64,000 nt of DNA, taken from NCBI GenBank assembly GCA_013286385.1, contig JABDFU010000004.1, forward strand, positions 1-64,000, written 5' to 3'. This stretch comes from Bacteroidota bacterium. Lineage in GTDB: Bacteria; Bacteroidota; Bacteroidia; JABDFU01. Under the pieces are notes generated by a model. The model saw only the letters and a program-made list of their open reading frames with translations, did no database searches and was not told the origin of the DNA. Within the stretch, counting starts at the first letter, position 1; each line of letters starts with the position of its first letter. Positions 40,363 through 49,366 of the stretch are shown piece after piece. A program made the position numbers and the translations under genes.

Positions 40363-40965
40363 TTATGTAGATAAAACCAAGCCCTTTTCGCTAACCATTT
40401 TACGCAGGTTAATCAGAGCATACCTCATCCGGCCAAGGGCCGTATTAATGCTTACATTGGTAGATTCGGCAATCTCTTTAAAGCTCATATCATAATAGTG
40501 CCGCATCATCAGAACCTCCCTCTGATCCTCGGGAAGCTTGGTTACAAGTTTTCTTAAGTCCTTGTTAATCTGACGTTTAGTAATATCTTCCTCAGCCGTT
40601 GGTTCATCGTTCTGAATTAGGTCAAAAATATCAAACTCCTCTCCGTCTTCATTGGCCCCACCGCTTACTGTAGGCATGCGGCTGTCTTTGCGAAAATGAT
40701 CAATCATTAGGTTATGAGCTATGCGCTCAACCCAGGGCAGAAACTTCCCTTCTTCATTGTACTGTCCCCTGCGGAGGGTATTGATGACCTTAAAAAAGGT
40801 TTCCTGAAATACGTCATTGGCCAGATCCCGGTCACTGGATATAGTCATGATATAGGAAAACAGTCGTCTTTTGTGGCGGTGAACCAAAGTTTCAAGAGCT
40901 GACTCTTCGCCCTTCATATACAGATTTACAAGCTGATGGTCGTCCATTAACTGCTGCGTACTCAT
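40363..40965 (-). CDS. ECF-type RNA polymerase sigma factor
   Basis: 200 residues. Region 2: LVHRHKRRLFSYIMTISSDRDLANDVFQETFFKVI with the conserved DVFQETF and WVERIAHNLMIDHFRK. Region 4: KLPEDQREVLMMRHYYDMSFKEIAESTNVSINTALGRMRYAL, a helix-turn-helix that reads -35 DNA. The linker is longer than usual and acidic (GGANEDGEEFDIFDLIQND). No anti-sigma gene is adjacent. A clear AGGAGG lies six bases before the ATG, which is exceptional in this window and suggests strong translation initiation. Confidence 0.92.
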   Translation of the reverse strand: MSTQQLMDDHQLVNLYMKGEESALETLVHRHKRRLFSYIMTISSDRDLANDVFQETFFKVINTLRRGQYNEEGKFLPWVERIAHNLMIDHFRKDSRMPTVSGGANEDGEEFDIFDLIQNDEPTAEEDITKRQINKDLRKLVTKLPEDQREVLMMRHYYDMSFKEIAESTNVSINTALGRMRYALINLRKMVSEKGLVLST

Positions 40966-40970
40966 AGGTA

Positions 40971-40976
40971 CCTCCT
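40971..40976 (-). promoter_or_regulatory. Strong Shine-Dalgarno site of the sigma factor gene
   Basis: AAGGAGGTACCTATG on the minus strand: six bases of perfect anti-16S complementarity at ideal spacing. Bacteroidota genes usually lack such sites, so it stands out and fixes the start at 40965. Confidence 0.7.
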
Positions 40977-41150
40977 TTTTTATGTTTAGTTAGCACTAAA
41001 TAAAAAAGTAGCAGTTGTCTATTAATGGATCCGTTTAAGAAGTTAAACGCTGCAATAAACCGAATATTGCATACGCTGTACTAATTTTTACGCTACAAAT
41101 ATGTAACATATCGGGCAGAAAAGCAAATTAATAAGTATGTATCTTTCGTC

Positions 41151-42062
41151 ATGCAATTACTTAAAAAAATGTGCTCCATTCAGGCTCCCTCGGGGAATGA
41201 AAAAGCGATGACGGCATTTGTTCTGGATTATGTAAAAAAGAACAAATCAAAATGGGTGGTTCAACCCAGAATATACAAAGGGAAAGATTTCCAGGATTGT
41301 CTGCTGTTGGTTTTCGGCAAGCCACGAACGGCAGTTTTTGCCCACCTCGACGCTATCGGATTCACCGTCCGATACAACAAGGAATTGATAAAAATAGGCG
41401 GGCCCCGGACTGAAAACGGTTATGCTCTGGTAGGCAAGGATAGTATAGGAAAAATTGAATGCCGGCTAAACGTAGCCAAAGACAACAAGCTCAGTTATAC
41501 GTTTAACCGCGAAATCGACAGAGGTACTTCCCTGACGTTCAAACCCGATTTCAGGGAATCGGTATCCCATGTCCAATGCTGTTATCTGGACAATCGTTTA
41601 GGTGTATGGAATGCACTGAAAGTCGCTGAAACCCTTAAAAACGGCATTATTGCGTTCTCCTGCTGGGAGGAACAGGGAGGTGGAAGCGTGGAATACCTGG
41701 CTCGGTTTATATACAAAAAATTCAAGGTCAGGCAAGCCCTTATAAGTGATATTACATGGGTAACAGAAGGAATTAAGGCCGGAAAAGGAGTGGCCATTTC
41801 TATGCGGGATTCTGGACTTCCGCGCAGAAGCTATGTCGAAAAAATCATTTCCATTGCCCAAAAAAACAAGCTGACATTTCAGCTCGAAGTCGAAGGAAGC
41901 GGAGGAAGTGACGGCAACGCTCTTCAGCGCTCCCCTTACCCTTTTGACTGGTGTTTTGTAGGCGCGCCCGAAGAACAGGTGCACTCACCAAATGAAAAGG
42001 TACACAAAGACGACATTCAAAGCATGACCAAAATGTATCAGGTTCTGATGAAGGAATTGTAA
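41151..42062 (+). CDS. M42-like metallo-aminopeptidase
   Basis: 303 residues, somewhat short for M42 (about 340). The dinuclear metal site is recognisable: [10 protein letters not shown] (first His/Asp), [12 protein letters not shown] (bridging Asp), [10 protein letters not shown] (catalytic Glu pair), ALISDITW (Asp) and [19 protein letters not shown] (last His). Such enzymes remove N-terminal residues from peptides in the cytoplasm and form large hollow complexes. No signal peptide. It stands alone between the divergent sigma gene and the convergent VUT transporter gene. Confidence 0.85.
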   Translation: MQLLKKMCSIQAPSGNEKAMTAFVLDYVKKNKSKWVVQPRIYKGKDFQDCLLLVFGKPRTAVFAHLDAIGFTVRYNKELIKIGGPRTENGYALVGKDSIGKIECRLNVAKDNKLSYTFNREIDRGTSLTFKPDFRESVSHVQCCYLDNRLGVWNALKVAETLKNGIIAFSCWEEQGGGSVEYLARFIYKKFKVRQALISDITWVTEGIKAGKGVAISMRDSGLPRRSYVEKIISIAQKNKLTFQLEVEGSGGSDGNALQRSPYPFDWCFVGAPEEQVHSPNEKVHKDDIQSMTKMYQVLMKEL

Positions 42063-42086
42063 CGCTGATCAGACAGTACCGAAGGC

Positions 42087-42815
42087 TTATTCCTCCACTT
42101 TGTGGTGAAGACTTTGTTCAGCGCTCTGCTTAATAATATGATGGGAGGTTTCCACACCCAGATAGCGATCAATGGCATGATGAACAACATAAATCACCGG
42201 CGTCAGTAGAATCGCAATGATCAGCTTAATGCTGTAATCGGTCAGCGCCGTATTGAAAAAAATGCCGGTACTCATTTTTCCGGGGAGCCAAAAAGCAATT
42301 CCCAGCACCACAAAAGTATCCACAAGCTGCGACACAACGGTAGAACCGGTCGAACGCAGCCACATCATTTTTCCTCCTGTTTTGTCCCGTAACAGCCAGA
42401 AAATAAAAACATCCACAAACTGAGAAGTCAGAAAAGCGATAATACTTCCGACAATGATCCACATGCTTTGCCCGAAAACTGCATTGAATTGGTTGTCGTT
42501 TACTGATGCAGAAATAGGTGCAGCATGGACGCGGGTTGCAAACAACAACAAAATAAAGGTGTAAGAAATCAGTCCTGCCGTAAGCAGTGAAAGCTTTCGC
42601 ACGCCTTTGGTACCAAAATATTCATTGATAATGTCTGTTGCTATGAATACCACAGGCCACGGAATAATACCGATACTCATAATAAAGGGGCCTTTTCCGA
42701 AAAAGGGTCCAAGTGCAATCAGCTTTGATCCGATCAACTCAGCGACTACCGCGTTTGTTATAAAAAAACCGGCCAGTACGATAAATACAATGTCCTTTCT
42801 TGAACTGAAAATCAT
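42087..42815 (-). CDS. VUT/YhhQ family transporter (queuosine precursor type)
   Basis: 242 residues, six membrane segments. GFFITNAVVAELIGSKLI, PWPVVFIATDIINEYFG, VDVFIFWLLRDKTGGKMMWLRSTGST and VVSQLVDTFVVLGIAFW match the conserved blocks of the YhhQ/VUT family, which imports queuosine precursors (preQ0/preQ1) in E. coli. The start lies 13 bases after bioA and in the same direction, so this is the last gene of the biotin operon; that context leaves open whether it moves a biotin-related vitamin. Substrate therefore inferred from family only. Confidence 0.85.
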   Translation of the reverse strand: MIFSSRKDIVFIVLAGFFITNAVVAELIGSKLIALGPFFGKGPFIMSIGIIPWPVVFIATDIINEYFGTKGVRKLSLLTAGLISYTFILLLFATRVHAAPISASVNDNQFNAVFGQSMWIIVGSIIAFLTSQFVDVFIFWLLRDKTGGKMMWLRSTGSTVVSQLVDTFVVLGIAFWLPGKMSTGIFFNTALTDYSIKLIIAILLTPVIYVVHHAIDRYLGVETSHHIIKQSAEQSLHHKVEE

Positions 42816-42828
42816 GGCATTACTGGTT

Positions 42829-44109
42829 TTAAAGCGTTGTTAAAAATTCCTCAATCGAAGCATAAATGGATTTTAATTCTGATTCTGAAATGCAATACGG
42901 AGGCAACACATAAATAATATTGCCCAGTGGTCTCATCAGAATACCCTTGCTTATGAAAAACGCATAGGCCCTTTTCCGAAGATCATTGAAATACGAAGTT
43001 ACTCCCGATGTTTTCAATTGAATCGCCAGAATTGTCCCTTTGCTTCTGGCCTCGACGACTTTCGGGTTTCCTGTCAATCCGGAAGCGAATTTACTATGCA
43101 TCCTTGAGATCAGGTCTACCGAGGCAAATACATCCGTTCTTTCAAATACTTCCAGGCTCCCGATTGCCGCAGCACAGGCAATCGGATTGGCGGTGTACGA
43201 ATGGCCGTGAAAAAAAGCAGAGGTCCCGTTTCTTTCAAAACTTTCGTAAATGTCGGCACTGCTGGAGGTAATTCCCATGGCCATTGTTCCACCGGTAAGG
43301 CCTTTGGACAGACAAAACAGATCGGGCTTTTCCTGAATCTGATCACAGGCAAAGAACGTTCCGGTACGTCCGAACCCGGTCATGACCTCATCTGCAATAG
43401 TAAGGATAGAATTTTCCCGGCAAACGGCAAGCATTTCGCTGAGGATGCCGGGTTCATACATGAGCATCCCGGCGGTACCCAGCACCAGAGGTTCGAAAAT
43501 AAAGCAGGCGTACGCTGAAGCCATTTTGCCCGAACACCTGTTCTTCAACTCCTGTAAGACAGTCGCTTCCTGTCCTTTCAGGGGCACATCAATGTAGTCT
43601 ACGTCAAACAAAAAACTCCGGAAGGGTTCGGTGAAAGCACCCCGTTCGCTTACTGACATGGCCCCGAAGGTATCCCCATGATAAGAGTTTTTAAACGCCA
43701 GTACTTTTTTCCTGGGCTGGCCTTTGTTGTATCCGTATTGAATCGCCATTTTAAGGGCAACTTCCACTGCTGTGGATCCGTTGTCCGAGAAAAACAGCTT
43801 ACTCTGATTGGAGGGAAGTCTGGACAGAAGCTTTCCCGCAAGCACAACTGCCGGTTCATGGGTAAAGCCCGAAAAAATAACATGATCAAGTTTCTTCAGC
43901 TGATTACCTACGCATTCAGCGATGTGCGGATGCGAATGCCCGTGAATAGTGGTCCACCAGGATGAAATAGCATCTATGTATTTTTTACCGTTCTGATCAA
44001 TTATGCAGGAACCCGAAGCGGATGCGACCGGAACCGGAATCCCGTAAAGGTCCTTATCTGAATAAGGATGCCAGACCGTCTTTCGGTCCCGTTCAATAAG
44101 ACTGCTCAT
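42829..44109 (-). CDS. bioA: Adenosylmethionine-8-amino-7-oxononanoate aminotransferase
   Basis: Biotin synthesis: converts KAPA to DAPA with SAM as amino donor, using PLP. 426 residues, full length. WHPYSDKDLYG at the N-terminus and SWWTTIHGHSHPHI are BioA signatures; the PLP region shows ENGS/DNGSTAVEVALKMA, YHGDTFGAMSVSERG, ADEVMTGFGRTGTFFA and the PLP lysine in FCLSKGLTGG. It overlaps bioD by four bases (ATG within the bioD end) in the order bioF-bioD-bioA. Confidence 0.97.
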   Translation of the reverse strand: MSSLIERDRKTVWHPYSDKDLYGIPVPVASASGSCIIDQNGKKYIDAISSWWTTIHGHSHPHIAECVGNQLKKLDHVIFSGFTHEPAVVLAGKLLSRLPSNQSKLFFSDNGSTAVEVALKMAIQYGYNKGQPRKKVLAFKNSYHGDTFGAMSVSERGAFTEPFRSFLFDVDYIDVPLKGQEATVLQELKNRCSGKMASAYACFIFEPLVLGTAGMLMYEPGILSEMLAVCRENSILTIADEVMTGFGRTGTFFACDQIQEKPDLFCLSKGLTGGTMAMGITSSSADIYESFERNGTSAFFHGHSYTANPIACAAAIGSLEVFERTDVFASVDLISRMHSKFASGLTGNPKVVEARSKGTILAIQLKTSGVTSYFNDLRKRAYAFFISKGILMRPLGNIIYVLPPYCISESELKSIYASIEEFLTTL

Positions 44110-44720
44110 ATCCCCTGAAATTGAGTTACGTTTTTAAGAACACTGGTCCTGCCGAATCCCGGTTCAAAAGGGATGTGCCCCAGTTTTTTTAAGCCGCTTT
44201 GCTTTAAAATCACCTGTTCGGATGCGCCGTTGATCTCGCCCGAAAAAATAATTCCCAGAACGGACAGCTTTCGGCGTTTGAGTTCGGCGCAGGTCAACAG
44301 GCTGTGATTGATACTGCCCAGGTAAAAATTGACAACCAGGATCACCCCCGCATTCAGGTGTCCAATCAGATCGGCTACCAGTTCGTTTTCATTTAAAGGA
44401 ACCAGCAGTCCTCCTGCCCCTTCAATAACCAAAGTCTGATTTGCCGATTCGGGTAAAGTAATTTTGCCCAACTCGATACGGATTCCTTCTTTTTCAGCCG
44501 CAGCGTGAGGCGATGCGGCTTCCTTCAGGCAATAGGCTTCCCGATGAATACGGCTTTTCGTATTGCTGATCAACCTTCGTACCGTTTCAGCATCAGTCTC
44601 CGGCTCAGTTCCGCACTGCACGGGTTTCCAGTAATCCGCTTTCAAAGCTTCTGTTATAACAGCAGATGCGATGGTCTTCCCGGTGTCCGTACCAATTCCG
44701 GTTATAAAAATTTTTCTCAT
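44106..44720 (-). CDS. bioD: Dethiobiotin synthetase
   Basis: Biotin synthesis: ATP-dependent closure of the ureido ring of DAPA with CO2. 204 residues. P-loop GIGTDTGKTIAS carries the BioD signature T-x-x-GKT; YWKPVQCGTEPETDAETV binds substrate and VIEGAGGLLVPLNENE is the second family motif. Overlaps bioF by four bases and bioA by four, so translation is coupled. Confidence 0.96.
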   Translation of the reverse strand: MRKIFITGIGTDTGKTIASAVITEALKADYWKPVQCGTEPETDAETVRRLISNTKSRIHREAYCLKEAASPHAAAEKEGIRIELGKITLPESANQTLVIEGAGGLLVPLNENELVADLIGHLNAGVILVVNFYLGSINHSLLTCAELKRRKLSVLGIIFSGEINGASEQVILKQSGLKKLGHIPFEPGFGRTSVLKNVTQFQGI

Positions 44721-45847
44721 TTGTCCGGAGCGTCCAGAACATTATCAATTGCCTTCATCAATCCGTCTATTTGTTCGCTGGTATTAAAACTGTGAATGCA
44801 AATCCGTATGCGCTCCTTTCCCTGAGGAACAGTTGGGCTCGTAATCGGCCTCGCATCATAACCCGAAGCCTGAAGCCCTAAAGCCAGGGCTTTTACCCGC
44901 TTGTTTCCACTGACCAACAGGTGCTGGATAGGACCAGGATTTTTACTTATGGTAATCGCTTGCGTTACTTTTTGGTTAAAATACTGAATCCTGCTGTGCA
45001 GTTCTGATTTTGCAAGGGGATGCCTTTCGAGCATCTCGTAAGCGCATCGTATAGCCTGAAGACTGTACAAAGGTAACGCAGTCGAAAATATAAAAGGCCG
45101 TGAAAAATTAACCAAATGATCCCTCAGACTACTGCTTCCCAAAACAATCGCCCCATGGCAACCCAACGCTTTCCCGAATGTGTGAAGCCGGGCAAACACC
45201 GACTTTTGCAATCCCAGTTCACTTACCCTTCCTTCCCCTCTGTTGCTATTGCCATAGAGACCGGTGGCATGGGCTTCGTCAACAATCAGGCCCGCCTTGT
45301 AAACCCGGCAAAGTTCAGTTAATTCGGACAACGGAGAAAAGTCCCCGTCCATTGAATACAGCGACTCCACAGCCACGTATAATTGACCGACCGCCTTCGT
45401 CAGGAGCTGCTCAAGGTGTTTCAGGTCATTGTGTCTGAATTTATAGGTATGGGCATGACTCAGTCTTAATCCATCGATCACCGAGGCATGTATCATTTCG
45501 TCGTAAAGAATAGTATCTCCCCTGCCGGCAATACAGGAAAACAAACCCAGATTGGCATCGTATCCCGAGTTAAAAAGCAATCCGCAATCCGCCTGGTGGT
45601 ATTCGGCAATAAAAGTTTCCAGTGCTTCGGCTTCCGTTGAATTCCCACTCAGCAGACGTGATCCGGTCGAACCGTTGACTCTTCTGACATCTGTAATCTT
45701 CTGCAAGGCAATTAACTTATGCAATTCCTCTGAACGCGCCAGGCCCAGGTAATCATTTGAAGTAAAATCAATAAGGTCAGAAGGCAAGACCTGTAATGCC
45801 CTTAAATTACCTTCTGAAATCCGCTTGCTAAGAGAACTACTTTGCAT
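44717..45847 (-). CDS. bioF: 8-amino-7-oxononanoate synthase
   Basis: Biotin synthesis: PLP-dependent condensation of pimeloyl thioester with alanine. Start set at MQSSSLSKRISEGNLR (45847); the track begins with an upstream TTG. Signatures: DFTSNDYLGLAR, GSTGSRLLSGN, LLFNSGYDANLG, VDEAHATGLYG and the PLP-Lys region LHTFGKALGCHGA. It lies nine bases downstream of the outer membrane protein gene. No bioC or bioH is in the window, so the source of pimeloyl thioester is not shown here. Confidence 0.95.
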   Translation of the reverse strand: MQSSSLSKRISEGNLRALQVLPSDLIDFTSNDYLGLARSEELHKLIALQKITDVRRVNGSTGSRLLSGNSTEAEALETFIAEYHQADCGLLFNSGYDANLGLFSCIAGRGDTILYDEMIHASVIDGLRLSHAHTYKFRHNDLKHLEQLLTKAVGQLYVAVESLYSMDGDFSPLSELTELCRVYKAGLIVDEAHATGLYGNSNRGEGRVSELGLQKSVFARLHTFGKALGCHGAIVLGSSSLRDHLVNFSRPFIFSTALPLYSLQAIRCAYEMLERHPLAKSELHSRIQYFNQKVTQAITISKNPGPIQHLLVSGNKRVKALALGLQASGYDARPITSPTVPQGKERIRICIHSFNTSEQIDGLMKAIDNVLDAPDK

Positions 45848-45856
45848 AAAGAACAA

Positions 45857-46591
45857 TCAGTTCCTTGAAATGTCCAGGCGGACACCCGCGATAACACTAA
45901 AACTTATGATATTGTGTACGATTTTAGAATAATCGTAATCCGAACTGTTTTTAAAATACTGGTATTCAACCAATGGATTCAGAAACACATAAAGATGCTG
46001 GGTTAATTTATAGTCGGCTATCAGCCCTGCTCCCGTGTAAAAAGTGCTTGGCAAATCGCTGCCACCGAAAAAACCCTCATGGGCTGTACCACCCGAGTAG
46101 CCGTAAAATCCAATATTGCCCTTAAAATTAAGTGAGTAGAGTTTTTGCTGATCCACAATCAACGGAGCCTCGAAGTGAGCGTACATTTTTTCAAATCCAA
46201 AGGTCTGGTCAAAAATTATCTTACTTCCGTTTGATCCGTAGGAATTTCCGATAAGGGTCAGCTCATCCAGATAATTGTTTTCGAAACTTATTCCCAATCC
46301 CACACGAAATTTAGAAATCGGTGCCCCCACTTCAAAATTCACACAATTACTGGCATTGCTTGCCCTAAATCGTCCATTTTCAGATGGGATCAGGTTACCA
46401 TCCCGGTCGTATAAACTGGAACTTCCGCTGTTTGAAAACCATTGAGAAGCACCGAGTCCATAACCCGCACTGATAAAATATTTTTTGCCCCTTGAGGAGT
46501 TGCTGTTTGAATAATAATCTTCAGTCTGTGCTGAAAGCCCGGCTATACCTATAAAAAACAATACAGTTGAACAGGTAGGTATCTTTTTCAA
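45857..46591 (-). CDS. Outer membrane beta-barrel protein inside the biotin operon
   Basis: 244 residues. Signal peptide [22 protein letters not shown], then alternating strands typical of a small outer membrane barrel ([75 protein letters not shown]). Its ATG overlaps the bioB stop by four bases and bioF starts ten bases after its stop, so it is translated as part of the bioB-bioF-bioD-bioA transcript. A role in biotin or precursor passage is possible but purely contextual; it could equally be a passenger. Confidence 0.75.
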   Translation of the reverse strand: MKKIPTCSTVLFFIGIAGLSAQTEDYYSNSNSSRGKKYFISAGYGLGASQWFSNSGSSSLYDRDGNLIPSENGRFRASNASNCVNFEVGAPISKFRVGLGISFENNYLDELTLIGNSYGSNGSKIIFDQTFGFEKMYAHFEAPLIVDQQKLYSLNFKGNIGFYGYSGGTAHEGFFGGSDLPSTFYTGAGLIADYKLTQHLYVFLNPLVEYQYFKNSSDYDYSKIVHNIISFSVIAGVRLDISRN

Positions 46592-47580
46592 TCCAATACG
46601 GTTTCGTTTACTAGAGTATTTTGTACAGTATTCTGTTTGGGTTTAAGTCCAAGGCTATCAAAAAGTCTCCTGTCCTGTTTGAAATCAGGATTCGCGGTCG
46701 TCAGCAGCTTGTCTCCTGCAAAAATCGAATTGGCACCGGCTAAAAAACAAAAGGCCTGTCCTTCATCCGACATGGCTGTTCGTCCTGCAGAAAGCCTGAC
46801 CACTGTTTTTGGCATCACAATGCGCGTAGTCGCAATCATCCGTATCATATCCCAGATTGGCAACAAAGGTTGTTTCTCCAGAGGCGTTCCCGCTACAGGT
46901 ACCAGTGCGTTTATTGGCACCGATTCGGGCTGAGGGTCGAGACGCGACAAAGTCAGCAGAAGCTTCACTCTGTCCTCAGCCGATTCACCCATGCCGATGA
47001 TGCCGCCCGAACAAACCGTGACACCCGCTTTACGCGCGTTTGCAATTGTAGTAAGCCGGTCGTCGTAGGTTCGGGTAGTAATAATGCTTTTGTAATTTTC
47101 TTCAGACGTATCCAGGTTGTGGTTGTAAGCATATAAGCCCGCATCGGCAAGCCGCTGAGCCTGTGATTCGGTAAGCATTCCAAGCGTGCAGCAAACTTCC
47201 ATATTCAATCCGTTCACGGCCTTCACCATTTCCAGAACGCGGTCAAAATCGCTGTTGTCACGAACCTCCCGCCAGGCAGCCCCCATACACAAACGCGAAG
47301 CCCCACCTGCCTTTGCTTTTTCAGCAGCAGAAAGAACCTGTTCGATGGGCATCAGTTTGTGAACATCCACACCCGTATTGTAGCGCGCGGCCTGGGGACA
47401 GTAAGAACAGTCCTCCGAACAGCCGCCTGTTTTAATTGAAATTAACGAGCTGACCTGAACTTCAGAAGAATTGTTGTATTTGCGATGAATTCCGGCAGCT
47501 CTATAAACCAATTCAAGCAAAGGGCTGTTATAAGTGTCCAGAATTTCAGTAAGGGTCCAGTCTGATCTGATATCTTTCAT
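46588..47580 (-). CDS. bioB: Biotin synthase
   Basis: Radical SAM enzyme that inserts sulfur into dethiobiotin. 330 residues. Cluster motif [14 protein letters not shown] (CxxxCxxC) for the 4Fe-4S cluster; SICC-like [21 protein letters not shown] and [17 protein letters not shown] and the late Arg in [26 protein letters not shown] bind the 2Fe-2S cluster and substrate. First gene of the biotin operon. A -7-like box lies 27 bases upstream; I do not see a BirA-type operator palindrome. Confidence 0.97.
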   Translation of the reverse strand: MKDIRSDWTLTEILDTYNSPLLELVYRAAGIHRKYNNSSEVQVSSLISIKTGGCSEDCSYCPQAARYNTGVDVHKLMPIEQVLSAAEKAKAGGASRLCMGAAWREVRDNSDFDRVLEMVKAVNGLNMEVCCTLGMLTESQAQRLADAGLYAYNHNLDTSEENYKSIITTRTYDDRLTTIANARKAGVTVCSGGIIGMGESAEDRVKLLLTLSRLDPQPESVPINALVPVAGTPLEKQPLLPIWDMIRMIATTRIVMPKTVVRLSAGRTAMSDEGQAFCFLAGANSIFAGDKLLTTANPDFKQDRRLFDSLGLKPKQNTVQNTLVNETVLD

Positions 47581-47606
47581 AGATAACGGGAATTAAGCGT
47601 TACAAA

Positions 47607-47614
47607 CAAATTTA
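47607..47614 (-). promoter_or_regulatory. Candidate -7 promoter box (TAAATTTG) of the biotin operon
   Basis: TAAATTTG on the minus strand fits TAnnTTTG and lies 27 bases upstream of bioB. A -33 TTTG at 19 bases is not evident. On the plus strand another TAAATTTG (47628-47635) almost touches the trmD ATG. Confidence 0.4.
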
Positions 47615-47640
47615 ATCTTTTAATTCAATAAATTTGCAGG

Positions 47641-48315
47641 ATGCGGATAGATATTATTACCATTCATGCCGAACTTATCAAAAGTCCGTTTGAGCATTCT
47701 ATTATAAAAAGAGCCCTTTCCAAGGGCCTTGCAGAGGTTAATTTTATAAACCTGCGCGATTTTTCAGATACGAAGCACAAATCTGTCGACGATTACCAGT
47801 TTGGAGGAGGTGCCGGCATGGTGATGATGATTGAACCGCTGTCAAAATGCATTGAAAGCTTAAAAGCCGAGCGTAATTACGATGAAATTATTTACCTGAG
47901 CCCGGACGGAGGTCGTTTTGACCAGAAAACAGCTAATTTTCTGTCTACCTGCTCCAACCTGATGCTGGTATGTGGTCATTACAAAGGGATAGACGAACGG
48001 GTCAGGGAACTTTACATTACCAGAGAAATTTCGATAGGTGATTATGTGATATCCGGGGGAGAATTGGCGGCCGCCATTGTGGCGGATGCCGTAATTCGGC
48101 TGATTCCAGGGGTGCTTTCTGATGAAACTTCTGCCCTGTCAGATTCCTTTCAGGACGGCTTGCTTGCCCCGCCGGTCTATACCCGGCCTGCTGACTTTAA
48201 AGGGCTTCAGGTTCCGCAAATTTTGCTTTCAGGGGATCCCCGGAAGATTGAACAATGGAGAATGGAACAGGCACTTGAGCGCACCCGCAAAAGGAGACCT
48301 GACCTGCTAATGTGA
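47641..48315 (+). CDS. trmD: tRNA (guanine-N1-)-methyltransferase TrmD
   Basis: Methylates G37 of tRNAs that read CNN/CGG-type codons, preventing frameshifts; essential in most bacteria. 224 residues. The trefoil-knot SAM site is seen in [15 protein letters not shown] and [19 protein letters not shown], with the N-terminal [16 protein letters not shown] and C-terminal [28 protein letters not shown]. Divergent from bioB with 60 bases between them. Confidence 0.97.
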   Translation: MRIDIITIHAELIKSPFEHSIIKRALSKGLAEVNFINLRDFSDTKHKSVDDYQFGGGAGMVMMIEPLSKCIESLKAERNYDEIIYLSPDGGRFDQKTANFLSTCSNLMLVCGHYKGIDERVRELYITREISIGDYVISGGELAAAIVADAVIRLIPGVLSDETSALSDSFQDGLLAPPVYTRPADFKGLQVPQILLSGDPRKIEQWRMEQALERTRKRRPDLLM

Positions 48316-48333
48316 TTTTAGGAAAAAAACCAT

Positions 48334-48341
48334 TACATTTG
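48334..48341 (+). promoter_or_regulatory. Candidate -7 promoter box (TACATTTG) of the SiaB-like gene
   Basis: TACATTTG fits TAnnTTTG and lies 31 bases before the ATG at 48372, in the 56-base gap after trmD. It suggests that the following genes have their own promoter. Confidence 0.4.
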
Positions 48342-48371
48342 GTCTTTAATTGATTCTGCTAATTTAATTCT

Positions 48372-48929
48372 ATGAGTGACGACACAGAGTTTATCGAGCA
48401 CGCCTATAGTTTAATGTCTGATCAACAGATACTTCTGGCGTATCTGGGTGATGTAACTCCTGAATTGATTAATGCCATCCTGAAAGGCGTAAAAAACGAT
48501 TCCATAGCGTTTCAGGAGGAAGAACTGCTCACCAAAAAGAAGGTTTACAATATTATCGTTGAGTCGCTTGAAAACATCAACCGCCATTCGGATGTAGAGG
48601 AAAAGCAGCAGCACCTTTCCCTCTTTATTCTGGGAAAGGCCGGGAAGCATTATTACGTTATTTCCGGAAATTACATCTACAACAATCAGATTGATAAGCT
48701 TAAAAAAATGATTGACGAGGTAAATGCGCTTGACAAAGACGACATCAAGAAAATCTACCGCAATATTCTGGCTGAGGGAAAACTCTCGGTAAAAGGAGGA
48801 GCCGGGCTGGGTATTATTGATATGGCCATTAAGTCAGGAAACAAACTCGATTACGAGTTCATTCCGACCGGAAACGACATTTCATTTTACATTTTAAAAA
48901 CCCAGATCAGCGCAGAATTAGCAGTTTAA
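48372..48929 (+). CDS. SiaB-like protein kinase (DUF6272 type)
   Basis: 185 residues. The middle and end resemble a GHKL-type ATPase: VYNIIVESLENINRHS provides the N-box (E-x-x-x-N) and KGGAGLGIIDMAIKSG the glycine-rich lid, followed by YEFIPTGNDISFYILKT. In Pseudomonas SiaB phosphorylates SiaC in a partner-switch that controls a diguanylate cyclase. The SiaC-like gene follows after 22 bases, which supports the call; no SiaA phosphatase or SiaD cyclase is near. Confidence 0.8.
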   Translation: MSDDTEFIEHAYSLMSDQQILLAYLGDVTPELINAILKGVKNDSIAFQEEELLTKKKVYNIIVESLENINRHSDVEEKQQHLSLFILGKAGKHYYVISGNYIYNNQIDKLKKMIDEVNALDKDDIKKIYRNILAEGKLSVKGGAGLGIIDMAIKSGNKLDYEFIPTGNDISFYILKTQISAELAV

Positions 48930-48951
48930 CACACATTGTAAAGAGATTTAT

Positions 48952-49356
48952 ATGGACGCATTAATCATTGAACAAACAGAGTTTTCGCCAAAAGTAGTAT
49001 TGGACCCTGTAAACAATAAATTTGAAATTTCGGGAGAGTCCAGGCCTGAAAACGCAAGCAAATTTTACGAACCCATTGTTAAGTGGCTTGAACAGTATCA
49101 GGCCGTCCTCTTTTACCAGAAAGGACAAAGCGGAAAAGCCAACAAAGTAGTTTTCGATATTTCCCTTGATTATTTCAACTCTACCTCAGCCAAGCATTTA
49201 CTCGATATCCTGAAACAATTAGACAATTATTACAATGAGGGCCACGAGGCGCTGATTCGCTGGTTCTATTACGAACAGGACGAAGACATGCGCGATTCGG
49301 GAGAGGAATTCAGCAAACTAATAAACGTACCTATCGAATTCATCGTTAGGGAATAA
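48952..49356 (+). CDS. SiaC-like DUF1987 protein
   Basis: 134 residues. TEFSPKVVLDPVNNKFEISGESRPENASKFYEPIVKWLEQY is the DUF1987 signature, and FDISLDYFNSTSAKHLLDILKQL contains the Ser/Thr stretch where SiaC is phosphorylated. It resembles anti-sigma antagonists in fold and is expected to be the switch protein of the SiaB-like kinase encoded upstream. Its target here is unknown. serA follows after 10 bases. Confidence 0.82.
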   Translation: MDALIIEQTEFSPKVVLDPVNNKFEISGESRPENASKFYEPIVKWLEQYQAVLFYQKGQSGKANKVVFDISLDYFNSTSAKHLLDILKQLDNYYNEGHEALIRWFYYEQDEDMRDSGEEFSKLINVPIEFIVRE

Positions 49357-49366
49357 TTTTACCTGT

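Noticed and set aside
47581-47640. BirA operator between bioB and trmD
   Set aside because: No TTGTAAAC/GTTTACAA-type inverted repeat is present; only a -7 promoter-like box is seen.
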